A program made the translations under genes and the position numbers. Positions 27,712 to 40,644 of a DNA stretch of 64,000 nt are shown piece by piece. Origin of the DNA: Actinopolyspora mortivallis DSM 44261 (lineage in GTDB: Bacteria > Actinomycetota > Actinomycetes > Mycobacteriales > Pseudonocardiaceae); assembly GCF_000384035.1 (NCBI RefSeq), contig NZ_KB913024.1, forward strand, positions 2,351,584-2,415,583, read 5' to 3'. How positions within the stretch are numbered: the first letter of the stretch is position 1; each line of letters starts with the position of its first letter. A model generated the notes under the pieces. It had not been told where the DNA came from. It made no database searches and worked only from the letters and a program-made list of their open reading frames with translations.

Positions 27712-28812
27712 TCAGGGGGCCGGACAGCGTCCCCTGACCGCGCCGGAGCGGTCGATCACGACGGTCTCCACCTCCACCGGAGCCCCCCGCAGGGTCTCCA
27801 GCGCCACCTCCCGGGCCTGCCGGGCGACCAGCCCACCGAGCCGAACCCCTTCCGCCGCGGAGATCTCGAGCGCCTCCAGCGCGGTGTTGGCCCGGCTGAC
27901 ACGGTCGGCCAGCTCCGTGCTTCCTCCCGCCCGGGTGACGAGACCGGCCAGGCGTGCGAAGTCCACCTGGGAGCGCTTGGAGTGCAGGTCGAGATGACCG
28001 TCGGCCAGTTTCGCCAGCTTCCCGATCCCACCGGCTATGGTCAGTCGGGGCACGGGGTGTCTGCGCAGGTACTTCAGCACCGCCCCCGCGAAGTCCCCCA
28101 TGTCCAGCAGCGCCTCCGGGGGGAGACCGTGGAGTTCGGTCACCGTGCGTTCCGAGGTGCTGCCGGTGCAGCCCGCCACGTGTCGCAGCCCCTCGGCCCG
28201 GGCCACGTCCACCCCGCGTCGGATGCTGTCGATCCAGGCCGAACACGAGTACGGAACGACCACTCCGGTGGTTCCCAGGATCGACAGCCCACCCAGGATG
28301 CCCAGGCGGGGGTTCCAGGTGTGCCTGGCCAGTTCCTCGCCGTCCTCCACCGAGACCTCCACCACGAGGTCGCCGCCGTCCCGGTGGGCCGCGGCCGTGT
28401 CGGCGACGAGTTCGCTGATCAACCGCCGGGGGACCGGGTTGATGGCCGGTTCCCCCACCGCCAGCGGCAAACCGGGTTTGGTCACCGTCCCCACCCCGTT
28501 TCCCGCGCGGAAGGTGACCCCGCTTCCCGGACGGCCGCGGGAGACGGTCACGCCCACCACCGCCCCGTGGGTCACGTCCGGGTCGTCTCCGGCGTCCTTG
28601 ACGACACCGGCCATCGCCCAGTCCTCCCCCAGCCGTTCCCGGCAGAGCGCGAAGGCGGGCTCGTGCCCCTTCGGCAGCCGTACGCTGACCGGATCGGGGA
28701 ACCGTCCGGTGAGCAGAGCGGTGTAGGCCGCGGCGGTCGAGGCCAGGGCGCAGGCCCCGGTGGTCCACCCGTAGCGCGGACCACCCGTCTGTTCAGCACG
28801 ATCGTTCACCAC
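27712..28812 (-). CDS. cbiD: Cobalt-precorrin-5B C1-methyltransferase
   Basis: CbiD methylates C1 of the corrin ring after loss of the two-carbon fragment, normally in the anaerobic (early cobalt) pathway. The 366-residue protein has the family start YGWTTGACALASTAAAY, the DPDVTHGAVV segment, GEPAINPVPRRLI and GGIGKLAKLADGHLDLHS. GTG 28810-28812 is used; GTG 28809 and 28824 are alternatives. It is convergent with cobM and divergent from cobK. Its presence beside CobG, an oxygen-dependent enzyme, is notable: it probably replaces CobF. Confidence 0.93.
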   Translation of the reverse strand: MVNDRAEQTGGPRYGWTTGACALASTAAAYTALLTGRFPDPVSVRLPKGHEPAFALCRERLGEDWAMAGVVKDAGDDPDVTHGAVVGVTVSRGRPGSGVTFRAGNGVGTVTKPGLPLAVGEPAINPVPRRLISELVADTAAAHRDGGDLVVEVSVEDGEELARHTWNPRLGILGGLSILGTTGVVVPYSCSAWIDSIRRGVDVARAEGLRHVAGCTGSTSERTVTELHGLPPEALLDMGDFAGAVLKYLRRHPVPRLTIAGGIGKLAKLADGHLDLHSKRSQVDFARLAGLVTRAGGSTELADRVSRANTALEALEISAAEGVRLGGLVARQAREVALETLRGAPVEVETVVIDRSGAVRGRCPAP

Positions 28813-28865
28813 GGGAGAATGCACTCCAGCGAGTTCGGATTCACTGTTCCGGGGGATGGTGTGTG

Positions 28866-29633
28866 ATGGAGACGCGGATACTCGTCCTCGGGGGGACCGC
28901 GCAGGCACGACGTCTCGCCGAGCAGCTTACCGAGCTCGGGGTCCCGGTGGTGTCCTCGCTGGCCGGGCGGGTACGCGATCCGAAGCGCCCGGCGGGAGAG
29001 GTCCGGGTGGGCGGCTTCGGTGGGGCCCAGGGTCTGGGTGAGTACCTCTGCAGCGAAGGGATCACGGCCGTGGTCGACGCCACGCACCCCTTCGCCACCG
29101 GTATCAGCGCCAACGCCGTTGTCGCCGCGCGGGAGCGCGGGGTGGAGTTGTTGGTGTTGCGCCGTGCTCCCTGGTCGCCGGGCCCAGAGGACGACTGGAG
29201 GTCGGTGCGTTCCCTGGCCGAGGCCGCCGAAACCGTCCGGCGGCTCGGGAGCAGGGTGCTGCTCACCACCGGCAGGCAGGGCCTGCACCACTTCGCCGGG
29301 ATCGACCACGTGTGGTTCCTCGTCCGGACGGTCGACGCCCCGGAGCCCCCACTGCCGCCCCGCACGACGACGTTGTCCGCACGTGGACCCTTCGACGCGG
29401 ACGCCGAACGCGAGCTGCTGCGGAACAACGACATCGACCTGCTGGTGAGCAAGAACAGCGGAGGGACGATGACGGAGGGCAAGCTCGTGGCCGCCCGGGA
29501 ACTGGGAGTTCCCGTCGTGATGGTGGAGCAACCGCCTCCGCCGCGAGCACCCGTGGTCTCCGAGGTCGAGGAGGCCCTGGAATGGCTGCGGAAGCGGACC
29601 GGCCCGTTCACGCGGGATAACGCCGGGGAGTGA
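28866..29633 (+). CDS. cobK: Precorrin-6A reductase
   Basis: NADPH-dependent reduction of precorrin-6A to precorrin-6B. The 255-residue product shows the Rossmann start ILVLGGTAQARRLAEQL, DATHPFA, GRQGLHHFAG, and SKNSGGTMTEGKLVAARELG near the C-terminus, all CobK/CbiJ hallmarks. ATG 28866 follows GGGGG by eight bases. Its last 26 bases overlap the end of cobIJ on the other strand. Confidence 0.94.
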   Translation: METRILVLGGTAQARRLAEQLTELGVPVVSSLAGRVRDPKRPAGEVRVGGFGGAQGLGEYLCSEGITAVVDATHPFATGISANAVVAARERGVELLVLRRAPWSPGPEDDWRSVRSLAEAAETVRRLGSRVLLTTGRQGLHHFAGIDHVWFLVRTVDAPEPPLPPRTTTLSARGPFDADAERELLRNNDIDLLVSKNSGGTMTEGKLVAARELGVPVVMVEQPPPPRAPVVSEVEEALEWLRKRTGPFTRDNAGE

Positions 29634-31140
29634 ACACGGAGGTCTCGCCACCCCGGGTGACCACTCGGGTGGTGGACGAGCCGACCAGCATCAGGCAGCG
29701 CATGTCCACCCACCGCGGATCCAGCTCTCCCAGCTGGACCACGGAGACCCGTTCCTCCGGTCCCCCGACGTCCCGACCGATCACCACGGGGGTCTCGGCG
29801 GCGCGCTCCTCCAGCAGCACCTGTCGGGCGGCCCCGACCTGCCACTGACGGCTGCGGGAGGCCGGATTGTACACGGCCAGGGCAAGATCGGCCCGGGCCG
29901 CCGCGCGCAACCGCCGCTCGATCACCTCCCAGGGTTTGAGCCGGTCGGACAGGGAGAGCACGCAGTAGTCGTGTCCCAACGGAGCCCCGACCCTGCTCGC
30001 CACCGCCTGCGCGGCCGTGAGACCGGGAAGCACGCGGACGTCCACCGCCGCGTACCGCGGCTCCTCGGCGACCTCCAGGACGGCACTGCCCATGGCGAAC
30101 ACCCCGGGGTCCCCGGAGGAGACCACGACCACCCTCCGGCCGGAGGCGGCCAGGTCCAGCGCCTGCCGGGCCCGCTCGGCCTCGACCCGGTTGTCGGAGG
30201 GATGTTTGCGCTGGCGCGGGTTGGTCTGGACGCGGTCCAGGTAGGGGCCGTAACCGACCAGGTCGTCGGCGGTGGCCAACGCGGCCTGGGCCTCCGGGGT
30301 GGTCCACTCCCTACCGGCGGGCCCCAGTCCCACGACCACCAGTTCACCACCCCGGTGCTCCGGAGTTCCGCCGCCACCCTCCGGCAGCGGGATCTCCGCC
30401 CCGGAACGACTGGGCAACAGAGCCAACGAGAAGTAGGGCACGGTCCGCGGATCCACCTCGGACAACGGTTCCACCCGTTGCCTGTCGGTGCTGGCTCGTT
30501 CCACGTAGTAGGCCTCGGACAGACATCCCGCCTTCTCGAAGGCCTCACGCACACCCTCGAAGGTCCGCCCCAGTTTGAGCACGGCGGCCGCGTCCGTCCC
30601 GTCCAACCTCCGTGCCAACGTCTCGGAGTCCAGCGTTCCCGGCAGCACGGTCAGCACCTCGTCGCGTTCGGCCAGGGGCCGCCCCAGTTCGGCCGAGGCC
30701 GCGCTCACCGAGTTCACCCCCGGGACCACCACGGTCTCGAAACGGGAGGACAACCGCTTGTGCATGTGCATGTAGGAGCCGTAGAAGAACGGGTCACCCT
30801 CCCCCAGCAGCACCACGTCCCTGCCCGCGTCCAGATGGGAGGCCAGCCGTTCGGCGCACTCGGCGTAGAACTCGTCGATCGCCCCCTGATACCCGCCCGG
30901 GTGATCGGTGGTCTCGGTGGTGACCGGATACACCAGCGGTTCCTCGATCTGGTCCCCACGCAGGTACGGTTCGGCCACCGAACGGGCGATGCTGTTGCCG
31001 TGTCGGGCGCTGTGGTAGGCGACCACATCGGCCGCCCCGATCAACCGCGCCGCCTTGACCGTCACCAGCTCGGGGTCACCGGGGCCCAGGCCCACACCGA
31101 ACAGACGTCCGGCGGCGGAGTCGTTGTCTTCGCTGCTCAC
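29608..31140 (-). CDS. cobIJ: Precorrin-2 C20- and precorrin-3B C17-methyltransferase fusion
   Basis: Two SAM-dependent tetrapyrrole methylases in one 510-residue chain. CobI occupies about residues 10-250 ([43 protein letters not shown]); CobJ about 265-505 ([49 protein letters not shown]). The fusion is usual in actinobacteria such as Mycobacterium. GTG 31138-31140 overlaps the cobH stop by GTGA. The 3' end overlaps cobK. Confidence 0.95.
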   Translation of the reverse strand: MSSEDNDSAAGRLFGVGLGPGDPELVTVKAARLIGAADVVAYHSARHGNSIARSVAEPYLRGDQIEEPLVYPVTTETTDHPGGYQGAIDEFYAECAERLASHLDAGRDVVLLGEGDPFFYGSYMHMHKRLSSRFETVVVPGVNSVSAASAELGRPLAERDEVLTVLPGTLDSETLARRLDGTDAAAVLKLGRTFEGVREAFEKAGCLSEAYYVERASTDRQRVEPLSEVDPRTVPYFSLALLPSRSGAEIPLPEGGGGTPEHRGGELVVVGLGPAGREWTTPEAQAALATADDLVGYGPYLDRVQTNPRQRKHPSDNRVEAERARQALDLAASGRRVVVVSSGDPGVFAMGSAVLEVAEEPRYAAVDVRVLPGLTAAQAVASRVGAPLGHDYCVLSLSDRLKPWEVIERRLRAAARADLALAVYNPASRSRQWQVGAARQVLLEERAAETPVVIGRDVGGPEERVSVVQLGELDPRWVDMRCLMLVGSSTTRVVTRGGETSVFTPRRYPA

Positions 31141-31763
31141 TCTTCCTCGCTCGCGATCGCGTTGATGGCGGCGACCGTCATCGCACTACCGCCGCGTCTG
31201 CCGTGCACCACCAGGTGCTCCAGACCGCGCGGATGCGAAGCCAGTGCCTGCTTGGACTCGACGGCCCCGATGAAACCGACCGGAATCCCGAGCACCGCCG
31301 CCGGAACCCCCGCGCCCTGCTCGACCAGCTCCAACAGACGGAAGAGGCAGGTCGGTGCGTTTCCGATCGCGACCACGGCCCCGTCGAGCCGTGGTCGCCA
31401 CAGCTCCATCGCGGCGGCACTGCGGGTGGTTCCCAGCCGCTCGGCGAGCCCGGGTACGGCGGGGTCGGACAAGGTGCACAGGATCTCGTTGTCCGCGGGA
31501 AGCCTGCGCCTGGTCACCCCGGCTGCGACCATCTCCGCGTCGCAGAGCACCGGAGCGCCCGCGTTCAACGCCTCCCGTGCCGAACGAACCACGCCGGGGG
31601 AGTAGGCCAGGTCGTCGACCAGGTCCACCATTCCACAGGAGTGGATCATGCGCACGGCGACACCGGCCACGTCGGCCGGCATCCCGTCGAGAGCGGCTTC
31701 CGCGCGGATGGTCGCGAAGGAGCGACGGTAGATCTCCCTGCCGTCCCGGATGTACTCGATCAC
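31137..31763 (-). CDS. cobH: Precorrin-8X methylmutase
   Basis: Moves the methyl group from C11 to C12 to give hydrogenobyrinic acid. The 208-residue protein has [24 protein letters not shown] with the catalytic histidine, [30 protein letters not shown] and [15 protein letters not shown], all family hallmarks. GTG 31761-31763 has GAGG seven bases upstream and overlaps the cobG stop (GTGA). Second gene of the cobG-cobH-cobIJ operon. Confidence 0.96.
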   Translation of the reverse strand: MIEYIRDGREIYRRSFATIRAEAALDGMPADVAGVAVRMIHSCGMVDLVDDLAYSPGVVRSAREALNAGAPVLCDAEMVAAGVTRRRLPADNEILCTLSDPAVPGLAERLGTTRSAAAMELWRPRLDGAVVAIGNAPTCLFRLLELVEQGAGVPAAVLGIPVGFIGAVESKQALASHPRGLEHLVVHGRRGGSAMTVAAINAIASEEE

Positions 31764-33139
31764 CGGTCGTCCTCGTTCGTCGTGTCCCGATCCTTGCTCG
31801 TTCGGCCGTTCCCGAACCCGGCCCCTGGCGTCCCGGCGGTGCGCACCACACCAGCGTGTCGTGCTCTGTTCGCGGCCTCGGCCGCCACTTCGGGGTCCGC
31901 CTCGGAGGCCCACGTCACCCGCTCCTGCGGCGTCCCCGCGCTGACCCGGTACCCGGAGGGTTCGGCCAGTACCTCCACCACCGGCCCCCGGGGAAGGCCG
32001 CAGCGACGCGAACAGCCGACCCAGTGCACCGGCAGAGCCCCCGGCGCGGCCGACTCGCCGCGGGAGGTGCCACACGCGGCGTCCCGATGGACGTCGGCCA
32101 GGGATTTGGCGCAGCCGGGGTAGCCCGCGCAGGCGGTCACACCGCTGAGCGGTGCGGACGGCTCGACGAGCAAACCGCACGAGTGCAGTTCGGAAAGCCA
32201 CGACCGATGGTCCCGTTCCCGCACTCCCGTGAGGATCACGGTCCGCCACGGGGTCAGTCGAACGAAACCGGACGCGGCTTCGGCCGCTCGTATGATGCTA
32301 TGCGTTTGCGCTGGGGACAAGCGGCCGAGCGGAGCCCCCACCTCCACGGCCACCGTGTCCTCGTCCCGCCCGAGGACTCCCGGACGGGGTTTTCCCTGCT
32401 GACCGGATTCCGCCCACGAGGCCGGTGTGACTTCGACAACGTCGGCCGCCCGCGTGCCGTGTCGGGCACGCACCGTGTCGGACACGAGGCGCGTCGTGGT
32501 CAGCTCGGCCATGCGCCAGGCCCCGCTGCCGTTCCGGGCGCGTTCGGCGAGGAACCCCTCCGCCGCCGTGACCGCCGCCGCGGCGGCTCGTTCCGGAGGA
32601 ACCCGCACCCCGGAGTCCGCACCGGCCAGCAGCACGGCCACCCGGTGGGCCGCGACGGGCAGCAGTCCGACGTCACCGCCCAACGCGGAGACGTCCCCCC
32701 TGCCGTCGTCGACGGTGAACAGGAAGCGTCCGGGCAGCTCGGCCAGTGCGGGCACGGAGCGGAGTCCGTGATCCAGCTCCTCCACCACCCGTGACACCGG
32801 GAAGGGGGTGGGACCGTCCAGGCCGGCATAGGGGCTGGCCACGATGTTGCGCACCCGCTCGTGGGTGGCCGAGGGCAGCAGTCCCGCCTCGCCGAGTCGG
32901 CGCCCCAGCTCACCTGGATCGTCGACGCCACGCAGCTGCAGGTTCGCCCTGGAGGTGAGTTCGATGGTGGAGTTACCCAGCTCCACGGCGGCCCCGGCCA
33001 CCACACGTACCTGTCCCGCGCTCAGGACTCCGCCGGGAACGCGGACGCGCGCGAGACCTCCGTCGGCGGCCGGATGGACCTGGACCGCGCCGGGGCACGC
33101 GTCGGGCCTGTCTCGTTCGGGCACGGGGCTGTCGGACAC
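31760..33139 (-). CDS. cobG: Precorrin-3B synthase (oxygen-dependent)
   Basis: CobG is a monooxygenase of the sulfite/nitrite-reductase fold that hydroxylates C20 and forms the gamma-lactone on precorrin-3A, using O2. The 459-residue protein has two ferredoxin-like halves and the 4Fe-4S ligands Cys337, Cys343 (TACAGYPGC) and Cys376, Cys380 (VGCSRRC). GTG 33137-33139 is the start: the frame runs on through the riboswitch region but only here is a TAGCAT box seven bases upstream. First gene of a minus-strand operon; divergent from cobN. Confidence 0.92.
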   Translation of the reverse strand: MSDSPVPERDRPDACPGAVQVHPAADGGLARVRVPGGVLSAGQVRVVAGAAVELGNSTIELTSRANLQLRGVDDPGELGRRLGEAGLLPSATHERVRNIVASPYAGLDGPTPFPVSRVVEELDHGLRSVPALAELPGRFLFTVDDGRGDVSALGGDVGLLPVAAHRVAVLLAGADSGVRVPPERAAAAAVTAAEGFLAERARNGSGAWRMAELTTTRLVSDTVRARHGTRAADVVEVTPASWAESGQQGKPRPGVLGRDEDTVAVEVGAPLGRLSPAQTHSIIRAAEAASGFVRLTPWRTVILTGVRERDHRSWLSELHSCGLLVEPSAPLSGVTACAGYPGCAKSLADVHRDAACGTSRGESAAPGALPVHWVGCSRRCGLPRGPVVEVLAEPSGYRVSAGTPQERVTWASEADPEVAAEAANRARHAGVVRTAGTPGAGFGNGRTSKDRDTTNEDDR

Positions 33140-33146
33140 TCCGACG

Positions 33147-33152
33147 ATGCTA
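33147..33152 (-). promoter_or_regulatory. -10 box of the cobG-cobH-cobIJ operon (leaderless)
   Basis: TAGCAT on the minus strand ends seven bases before GTG 33139 and no Shine-Dalgarno sequence is present, so the operon is probably transcribed leaderless. If so it cannot carry a leader riboswitch, unlike the divergent cobN. Confidence 0.55.
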
Positions 33153-33253
33153 CGGACGTCCTCGGTGTGCCACGAAACACGCCGGGAACGGGGGCATCTC
33201 ACGTCAACTTGACGAAAGATCGTCCCGTTCCCGAGACTGGACGCCGTATCCAC

Positions 33254-33398
33254 GGCGGTGAACGGAGGAAGCCGGTGTGAGTCCGGCGCGGTCCCGCCAC
33301 TGTCACCGGGGAGCGAACTCCGAACAGAGTCACTGTCGCACGGCGATGGGAAGACCGGAGGAAGCGAGGATCCGGAAGCCAGGAGACTCCGAACCGCC
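33254..33398 (+). ncRNA. Cobalamin riboswitch upstream of cobN
   Basis: The core is clear: P1 is ggcggt (33254-33259) with accgcc (33393-33398); inside are gccggtgtgagtccggc, the conserved gcggtcccgccactgt around 33288-33303, and the B12 box agccaggagactcc (33377-33390). Downstream, 33413-33428 forms agggg/cccct and 33455-33470 forms a GC-rich hairpin, candidates for the expression platform. High cobalamin should repress cobN, whose ATG is 124 bases downstream. The cobN reading frame happens to stay open through this element but does not start there. Confidence 0.93.
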
Positions 33399-33521
33399 GC
33401 GACCGTCAGCAAAGGGGCGAGGACCCCTGGGAAGGTTCCTGATGCGCCGTACGACCGCGCGTGCATCGCGCGTCCCGTCCTGGTCGGCCGCCCCGGTTCC
33501 CGATGCCGAGGAGCGAGTCGC

Positions 33522-37133
<3,612 letters not shown>

Positions 37134-37238
37134 GAGCGAGGCCCCGGTTCCGCACCGGGGCCGTCCCGCCACGGCCCCTTACCTCGGACCGGAGTCCGGG
37201 AAGGGAGCCGCACGGGACGGTCCCCGTGCGGGCCGAGG

Positions 37239-38462
37239 TCACGCGGCGCGGTCCGGGGCCAGCCCCGCCACCGCTCCGACGACGATGACGGCCGGAGGAG
37301 CCACTCCCCGTCGCTCGACCTCACCTGCGATCTCGGCCAGCGTGCTGCGCAGCGTCCGCTGGCCCCGCATGGTTCCCTCCTGGACCACCGCCACCGGAGT
37401 CTGCGGATCCCTGCCGTGTTCGAGCAGCACGTCGGCGAACTCACGGATCCTCTTGACGGCCATCATCAGCACCAGCGTTCCCCGCAACCGGGCCAGGGCG
37501 GGCCAGTCGACGAGGGACTGCTCGTCGTAGGGCCCCACGTGCCCGGAGACGACGACCACCTCGTGGGCCACGCCACGGTGTGTCACCGGCACGTCCCCGA
37601 TCGCCGGAGCGGCGAAGGCACTGGTGATCCCCGGCACCGTGGTGACGGCGACGCCGGCCTCCACACAGGCGAGCAGCTCCTCGAAGCCGCGCCCGTACAC
37701 GTAGGGATCACCGCCCTTGAGCCGCACCACGAAGTTTCCGGCCCTGGCACGTTCGATCAACAGCCTGTTGATGACCTCCTGGTTGGCGGCGCGTCCGTAG
37801 GGAATCTTGGAGGCGTCGATCACCTCGACGTGTTGGCCGAGTTCCTCCAGCAACTCCCGTGGGGCGAGTCGGTCCGTGATGACCACGTCGGCCTTTCCGA
37901 GCAGGTGCCGCCCCCGCACGGTGATGAGATCGGCGGCACCGGGTCCCCCACCCACGAGTGCCACCCCGGGCTGGTGCGGTTGCGCGTGTTCGTCCACCAC
38001 ACCGGTGCGCAACGCTTCGAGCAGGGCCTCCTTGACCGCTGCCGAGCGCCGGTGGTCACCGCCGCCGAGCACCCCGAACAGCAACCCGTTGTGCTCGGCC
38101 ACGGCGGGCGTCACAGCGCTTCCCCGGGAGGCGTCGTCGGCCCGCACACAGAACACGCGTTCCCGTTCGGCCTCGGCGACGACCGACGCGTTGACCTCCG
38201 GATCGGAGGTGCACGCCACCGCGTACCAGGCCCGTTCCAGATCCCCCTCGACGTAGCTTCGCCGGTGCCACACCACCTCGCCCGACTCGGCCATCCCCTC
38301 CACGGCCGGGGTGGCCTCGGGGGCGACGACCTCGATGCGCGCTCCCGCTTTGATCAATCGTGGGATGCGTCGTTGTGCCACGGTTCCCGCACCGACGACG
38401 ACCACTCGTCTGTCCTGCAGGTCGAGTCCGGCGAAGTAGTGATGTTGGCTGTGCGAGCTCAT
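37239..38462 (-). CDS. cysG: Uroporphyrinogen-III C-methyltransferase fused to precorrin-2 dehydrogenase domain
   Basis: Makes precorrin-2 from uroporphyrinogen III, the entry point to both sirohaem and cobalamin. In the 407 residues, an N-terminal SirC/Met8-like domain with VVVVGAGTVAQRR (residues 20-32) and RADDASRGSAVTPAV is followed by the methyltransferase (GGGPGAADLITVRG, RLKGGDPYVYGRG, VPGITSAFAAPA, GTLVLMM). Equivalent of Rv2847c. ATG 38460-38462 is used; TTG 38468, four bases after AGGA, is possible. Whether both dehydrogenase and ferrochelatase steps work is not clear from sequence. Confidence 0.93.
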   Translation of the reverse strand: MSSHSQHHYFAGLDLQDRRVVVVGAGTVAQRRIPRLIKAGARIEVVAPEATPAVEGMAESGEVVWHRRSYVEGDLERAWYAVACTSDPEVNASVVAEAERERVFCVRADDASRGSAVTPAVAEHNGLLFGVLGGGDHRRSAAVKEALLEALRTGVVDEHAQPHQPGVALVGGGPGAADLITVRGRHLLGKADVVITDRLAPRELLEELGQHVEVIDASKIPYGRAANQEVINRLLIERARAGNFVVRLKGGDPYVYGRGFEELLACVEAGVAVTTVPGITSAFAAPAIGDVPVTHRGVAHEVVVVSGHVGPYDEQSLVDWPALARLRGTLVLMMAVKRIREFADVLLEHGRDPQTPVAVVQEGTMRGQRTLRSTLAEIAGEVERRGVAPPAVIVVGAVAGLAPDRAA

Positions 38463-38834
38463 GTGAGTCAATCGTTCCTGTAGGTCTCTGCGCACCCCCG
38501 GCGACATCGGCGGGGTCCGACTGCGGCCCTCGGTGCCGGCGTTCTCTCCCCGGGTGTGGGAACGCGTGGAAACCGCACTCCCCACGGGGCACGGTCACCC
38601 GAACGCGGCGAGCCCCCATCCTGCCATGAAGACCGCCGCGGTGGGACATCCGAGAAGCCCGAAGTGATCCCCGATACTCCCGGGAGAACGCCAGCACGGA
38701 GCATCCCCGCCGCGAGGACGGTTCCGCGCCCCGCCGCGCGGGAGACGGAGCGCGGGAGACCCGAGCTCCACCCCGTCGCGACCGCGCGCCCGTACCGGGC
38801 CGGGCGGACGCGCGGCCGTCGAGACAGGGGTTCG
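38463..38834. other. Gap between cysG and class V aminotransferase
   Basis: 372 bases without a supported gene. The overlapping frames here lack coding character and the B12-box sequence is absent on both strands. It should contain the cysG promoter, but I cannot name a convincing -35/-10 pair. Confidence 0.5.
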
Positions 38835-39935
38835 TCAGCGACGCAGGACCGAACGCAACGCGCCCAACAGCATCTCCACCCGGTCGAGACGGGCGTTGTG
38901 CCCCATCAGACCGATCCGCCACACACTGTTGGCGAACTGACCGGCCCCGGAACCGATCTCGATTCCGTACTCGTTCAGCAGTCGCTTACGCACGTCGGCG
39001 GACTCCACACCGTCCGGAACCCACACGCTGGTGAGCTGGTGCAACCGGTGTCCCTCGGCGGCGAACAGGCTCAGTCCCATCTGCTGGAGTCCGGACTGCA
39101 ACGCCTCCCCCGCCGCACGGTGGCGCTCGACGACCGAGTCCATGCCCTCGTCCAGCACCCTGCCGAGAGCGGCGTGCAGAGAGGCGACCATCGCCGTGGG
39201 AGCAGTGTGGTGGTAGGCGCGCCCACCCGAGGAGCCACCGGTCACGTAGTTCCCGATGAGCCCCAGGTCCAGATACCAGGTGGTGGGCTTGTCCACCCTG
39301 CGTTGCCAGGCTCGTTCGGAGACGGTGAACGGGGCCAGTCCCGGAGGGACGCCCAGACACTTCTGGGTTCCCGCGTAGGCGATGTCCACGTTCCAGGCGT
39401 CGAGGTCGATGTGTTCCCCGCCGATCGACGTGACGCAGTCGACGAGCAGCAGGGTGCGTTCGTCCCGTGCGCGCAGGGCCGCGCCGAGACCGGCTATGTC
39501 GCTGCGCGCACCGGTGGAGGTCTCGGCGTGCACGGCCGCGACCAGGGCGGGTTCGGGGTGAGCGTCGAGCACCCGCTGGATGTCCACGGGGTCACCCCAG
39601 GAGTGGTCGACCCGCACGACTTCGGCGCCGTAGCGGGAGGCGACGTCGCACATGCGCTCGCCGAACAGCCCGTTCACCGCTACGACGACGACGTCGCCGG
39701 GACGTACGAAGTTGACGAAGGCCGCCTCCATGCCGATGGAGCCGGTACCGGACAACGGGAGTGTCCGCAGGTTCTGCGTGCCCCACACGGTCCGCAGGCG
39801 ACTTCCGGTCTCGTCGAGCAACGCCAGGAACTCCGGGTCCAGATGACCGAGCAGCGGGGCGGCCAACCCCGCGGTGGCCTCCGGATACGTGTTCGACGGT
39901 CCGGGTCCCAGCAGGGAGCGTTCAACCAGTGCCAT
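38835..39935 (-). CDS. Class V aminotransferase, serine/alanine-glyoxylate type
   Basis: A 366-residue PLP enzyme of the serine-pyruvate / alanine-glyoxylate / serine-glyoxylate aminotransferase group. Marks are LGPGPSN (residues 9-15), LSGTGSIGMEAA, Asp166 in LLVDCVTSIGG and the Schiff-base Lys192 in YAGTQKCLG. ATG 39933-39935 gives the canonical MALVERSLLGPGPSN start. It sits inside the cobalamin region but no cobalamin step uses such an enzyme, so the location may be incidental; glyoxylate or glycine/serine metabolism is the likely role. Confidence 0.88.
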   Translation of the reverse strand: MALVERSLLGPGPSNTYPEATAGLAAPLLGHLDPEFLALLDETGSRLRTVWGTQNLRTLPLSGTGSIGMEAAFVNFVRPGDVVVVAVNGLFGERMCDVASRYGAEVVRVDHSWGDPVDIQRVLDAHPEPALVAAVHAETSTGARSDIAGLGAALRARDERTLLLVDCVTSIGGEHIDLDAWNVDIAYAGTQKCLGVPPGLAPFTVSERAWQRRVDKPTTWYLDLGLIGNYVTGGSSGGRAYHHTAPTAMVASLHAALGRVLDEGMDSVVERHRAAGEALQSGLQQMGLSLFAAEGHRLHQLTSVWVPDGVESADVRKRLLNEYGIEIGSGAGQFANSVWRIGLMGHNARLDRVEMLLGALRSVLRR

Positions 39936-39942
39936 GACTCCA

Positions 39943-39948
39943 ACCCTA
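39943..39948 (-). promoter_or_regulatory. -10 box of the serine/alanine-glyoxylate aminotransferase gene
   Basis: TAGGGT on the minus strand ends seven bases before ATG 39935; a GGAG lies only two bases from the ATG, too close to act, so a leaderless mRNA is likely. Confidence 0.5.
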
Positions 39949-40136
39949 GGCACACCTGCCCAGCTCAGCGGCCACACCCACTTGACGCGGATCGCCGCTG
40001 GGCACGGCGTATTCCGTAAGGCGAAATCAGGATTTCACAAGGCTTCGTGCGAGACGTGTTGAGAATGTCACAGAAAAACGGCGGGTGAGCCGGGACGAGC
40101 CTGCCGCGCGGGCGACCCCCGACAGGAGGGTTCCCG

Positions 40137-40559
40137 TCAGGAGGGGGCGCCCGCCTCCGCCGCCGCCACGGTCACCCCGGAGAAAACCCTCTTGGTCAAC
40201 ACCAGCCGTCCCACTCCCGCTCCGAGATAGCGGGCAACGGCCAGGGCGGCCGCCTCCGCCACGCTGGGCGTGCCGACCGCGTCCCCCACGGCGGAACTCG
40301 GATTCGGAACCGCCACCCCGGCCAGGTCCGCGGCGGTCAGGCACCACAACGGCGGCTCTCCTCGCCGAGCACGTGCCCCGTACTGCCGCAGTGCGGCCAC
40401 CAGTCCCGGTTCCTCGGCCCGCCGGTCGAGCGTGGCCACGGCCCGGAACTCCTCCGGACCCAGCAACGTCTCGGCACCGAGCAACGCGCTCAGCACGGCG
40501 GAAACGGAGACCCCGGAGGAAGCACCGATCCCGAGCACCAGCGGCGGAGCGCTCCTCAC
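40137..40559 (-). CDS. cobE: Cobalamin biosynthesis protein CobE (CbiG C-terminal domain)
   Basis: A 140-residue protein of the CobE/CbiG_C family: LVLGIGASSGVSVSAVLSAL at the start, EEFRAVATLDRRAEEPGLVAAL (given in part) and the ending VGTPSVAEAAALAV plus LVLTKRVFSGVTVAAAE. CobE is a small protein of the aerobic pathway with an undefined or accessory role near the C17/C20 steps; CbiG cleaves the delta-lactone in the anaerobic pathway. GTG 40557-40559 has GAGGAG nine bases upstream. It follows the second cobL by 85 bases on the same strand. Confidence 0.9.
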   Translation of the reverse strand: MRSAPPLVLGIGASSGVSVSAVLSALLGAETLLGPEEFRAVATLDRRAEEPGLVAALRQYGARARRGEPPLWCLTAADLAGVAVPNPSSAVGDAVGTPSVAEAAALAVARYLGAGVGRLVLTKRVFSGVTVAAAEAGAPS

Positions 40560-40644
40560 AGCACCCGACTCCTCGGAACCCGAATCCTCCGGTCGGTGGG
40601 GAAACGAGCGTCACCGGGACCCGTCACCCCTCGGGGCGGCCCGG

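Noticed and set aside
33258-33521. Upstream extension of the cobN frame through the riboswitch
   Set aside because: The riboswitch core and the ATG 33522 with GAGGAG define the start; the extension has no similarity to CobN.
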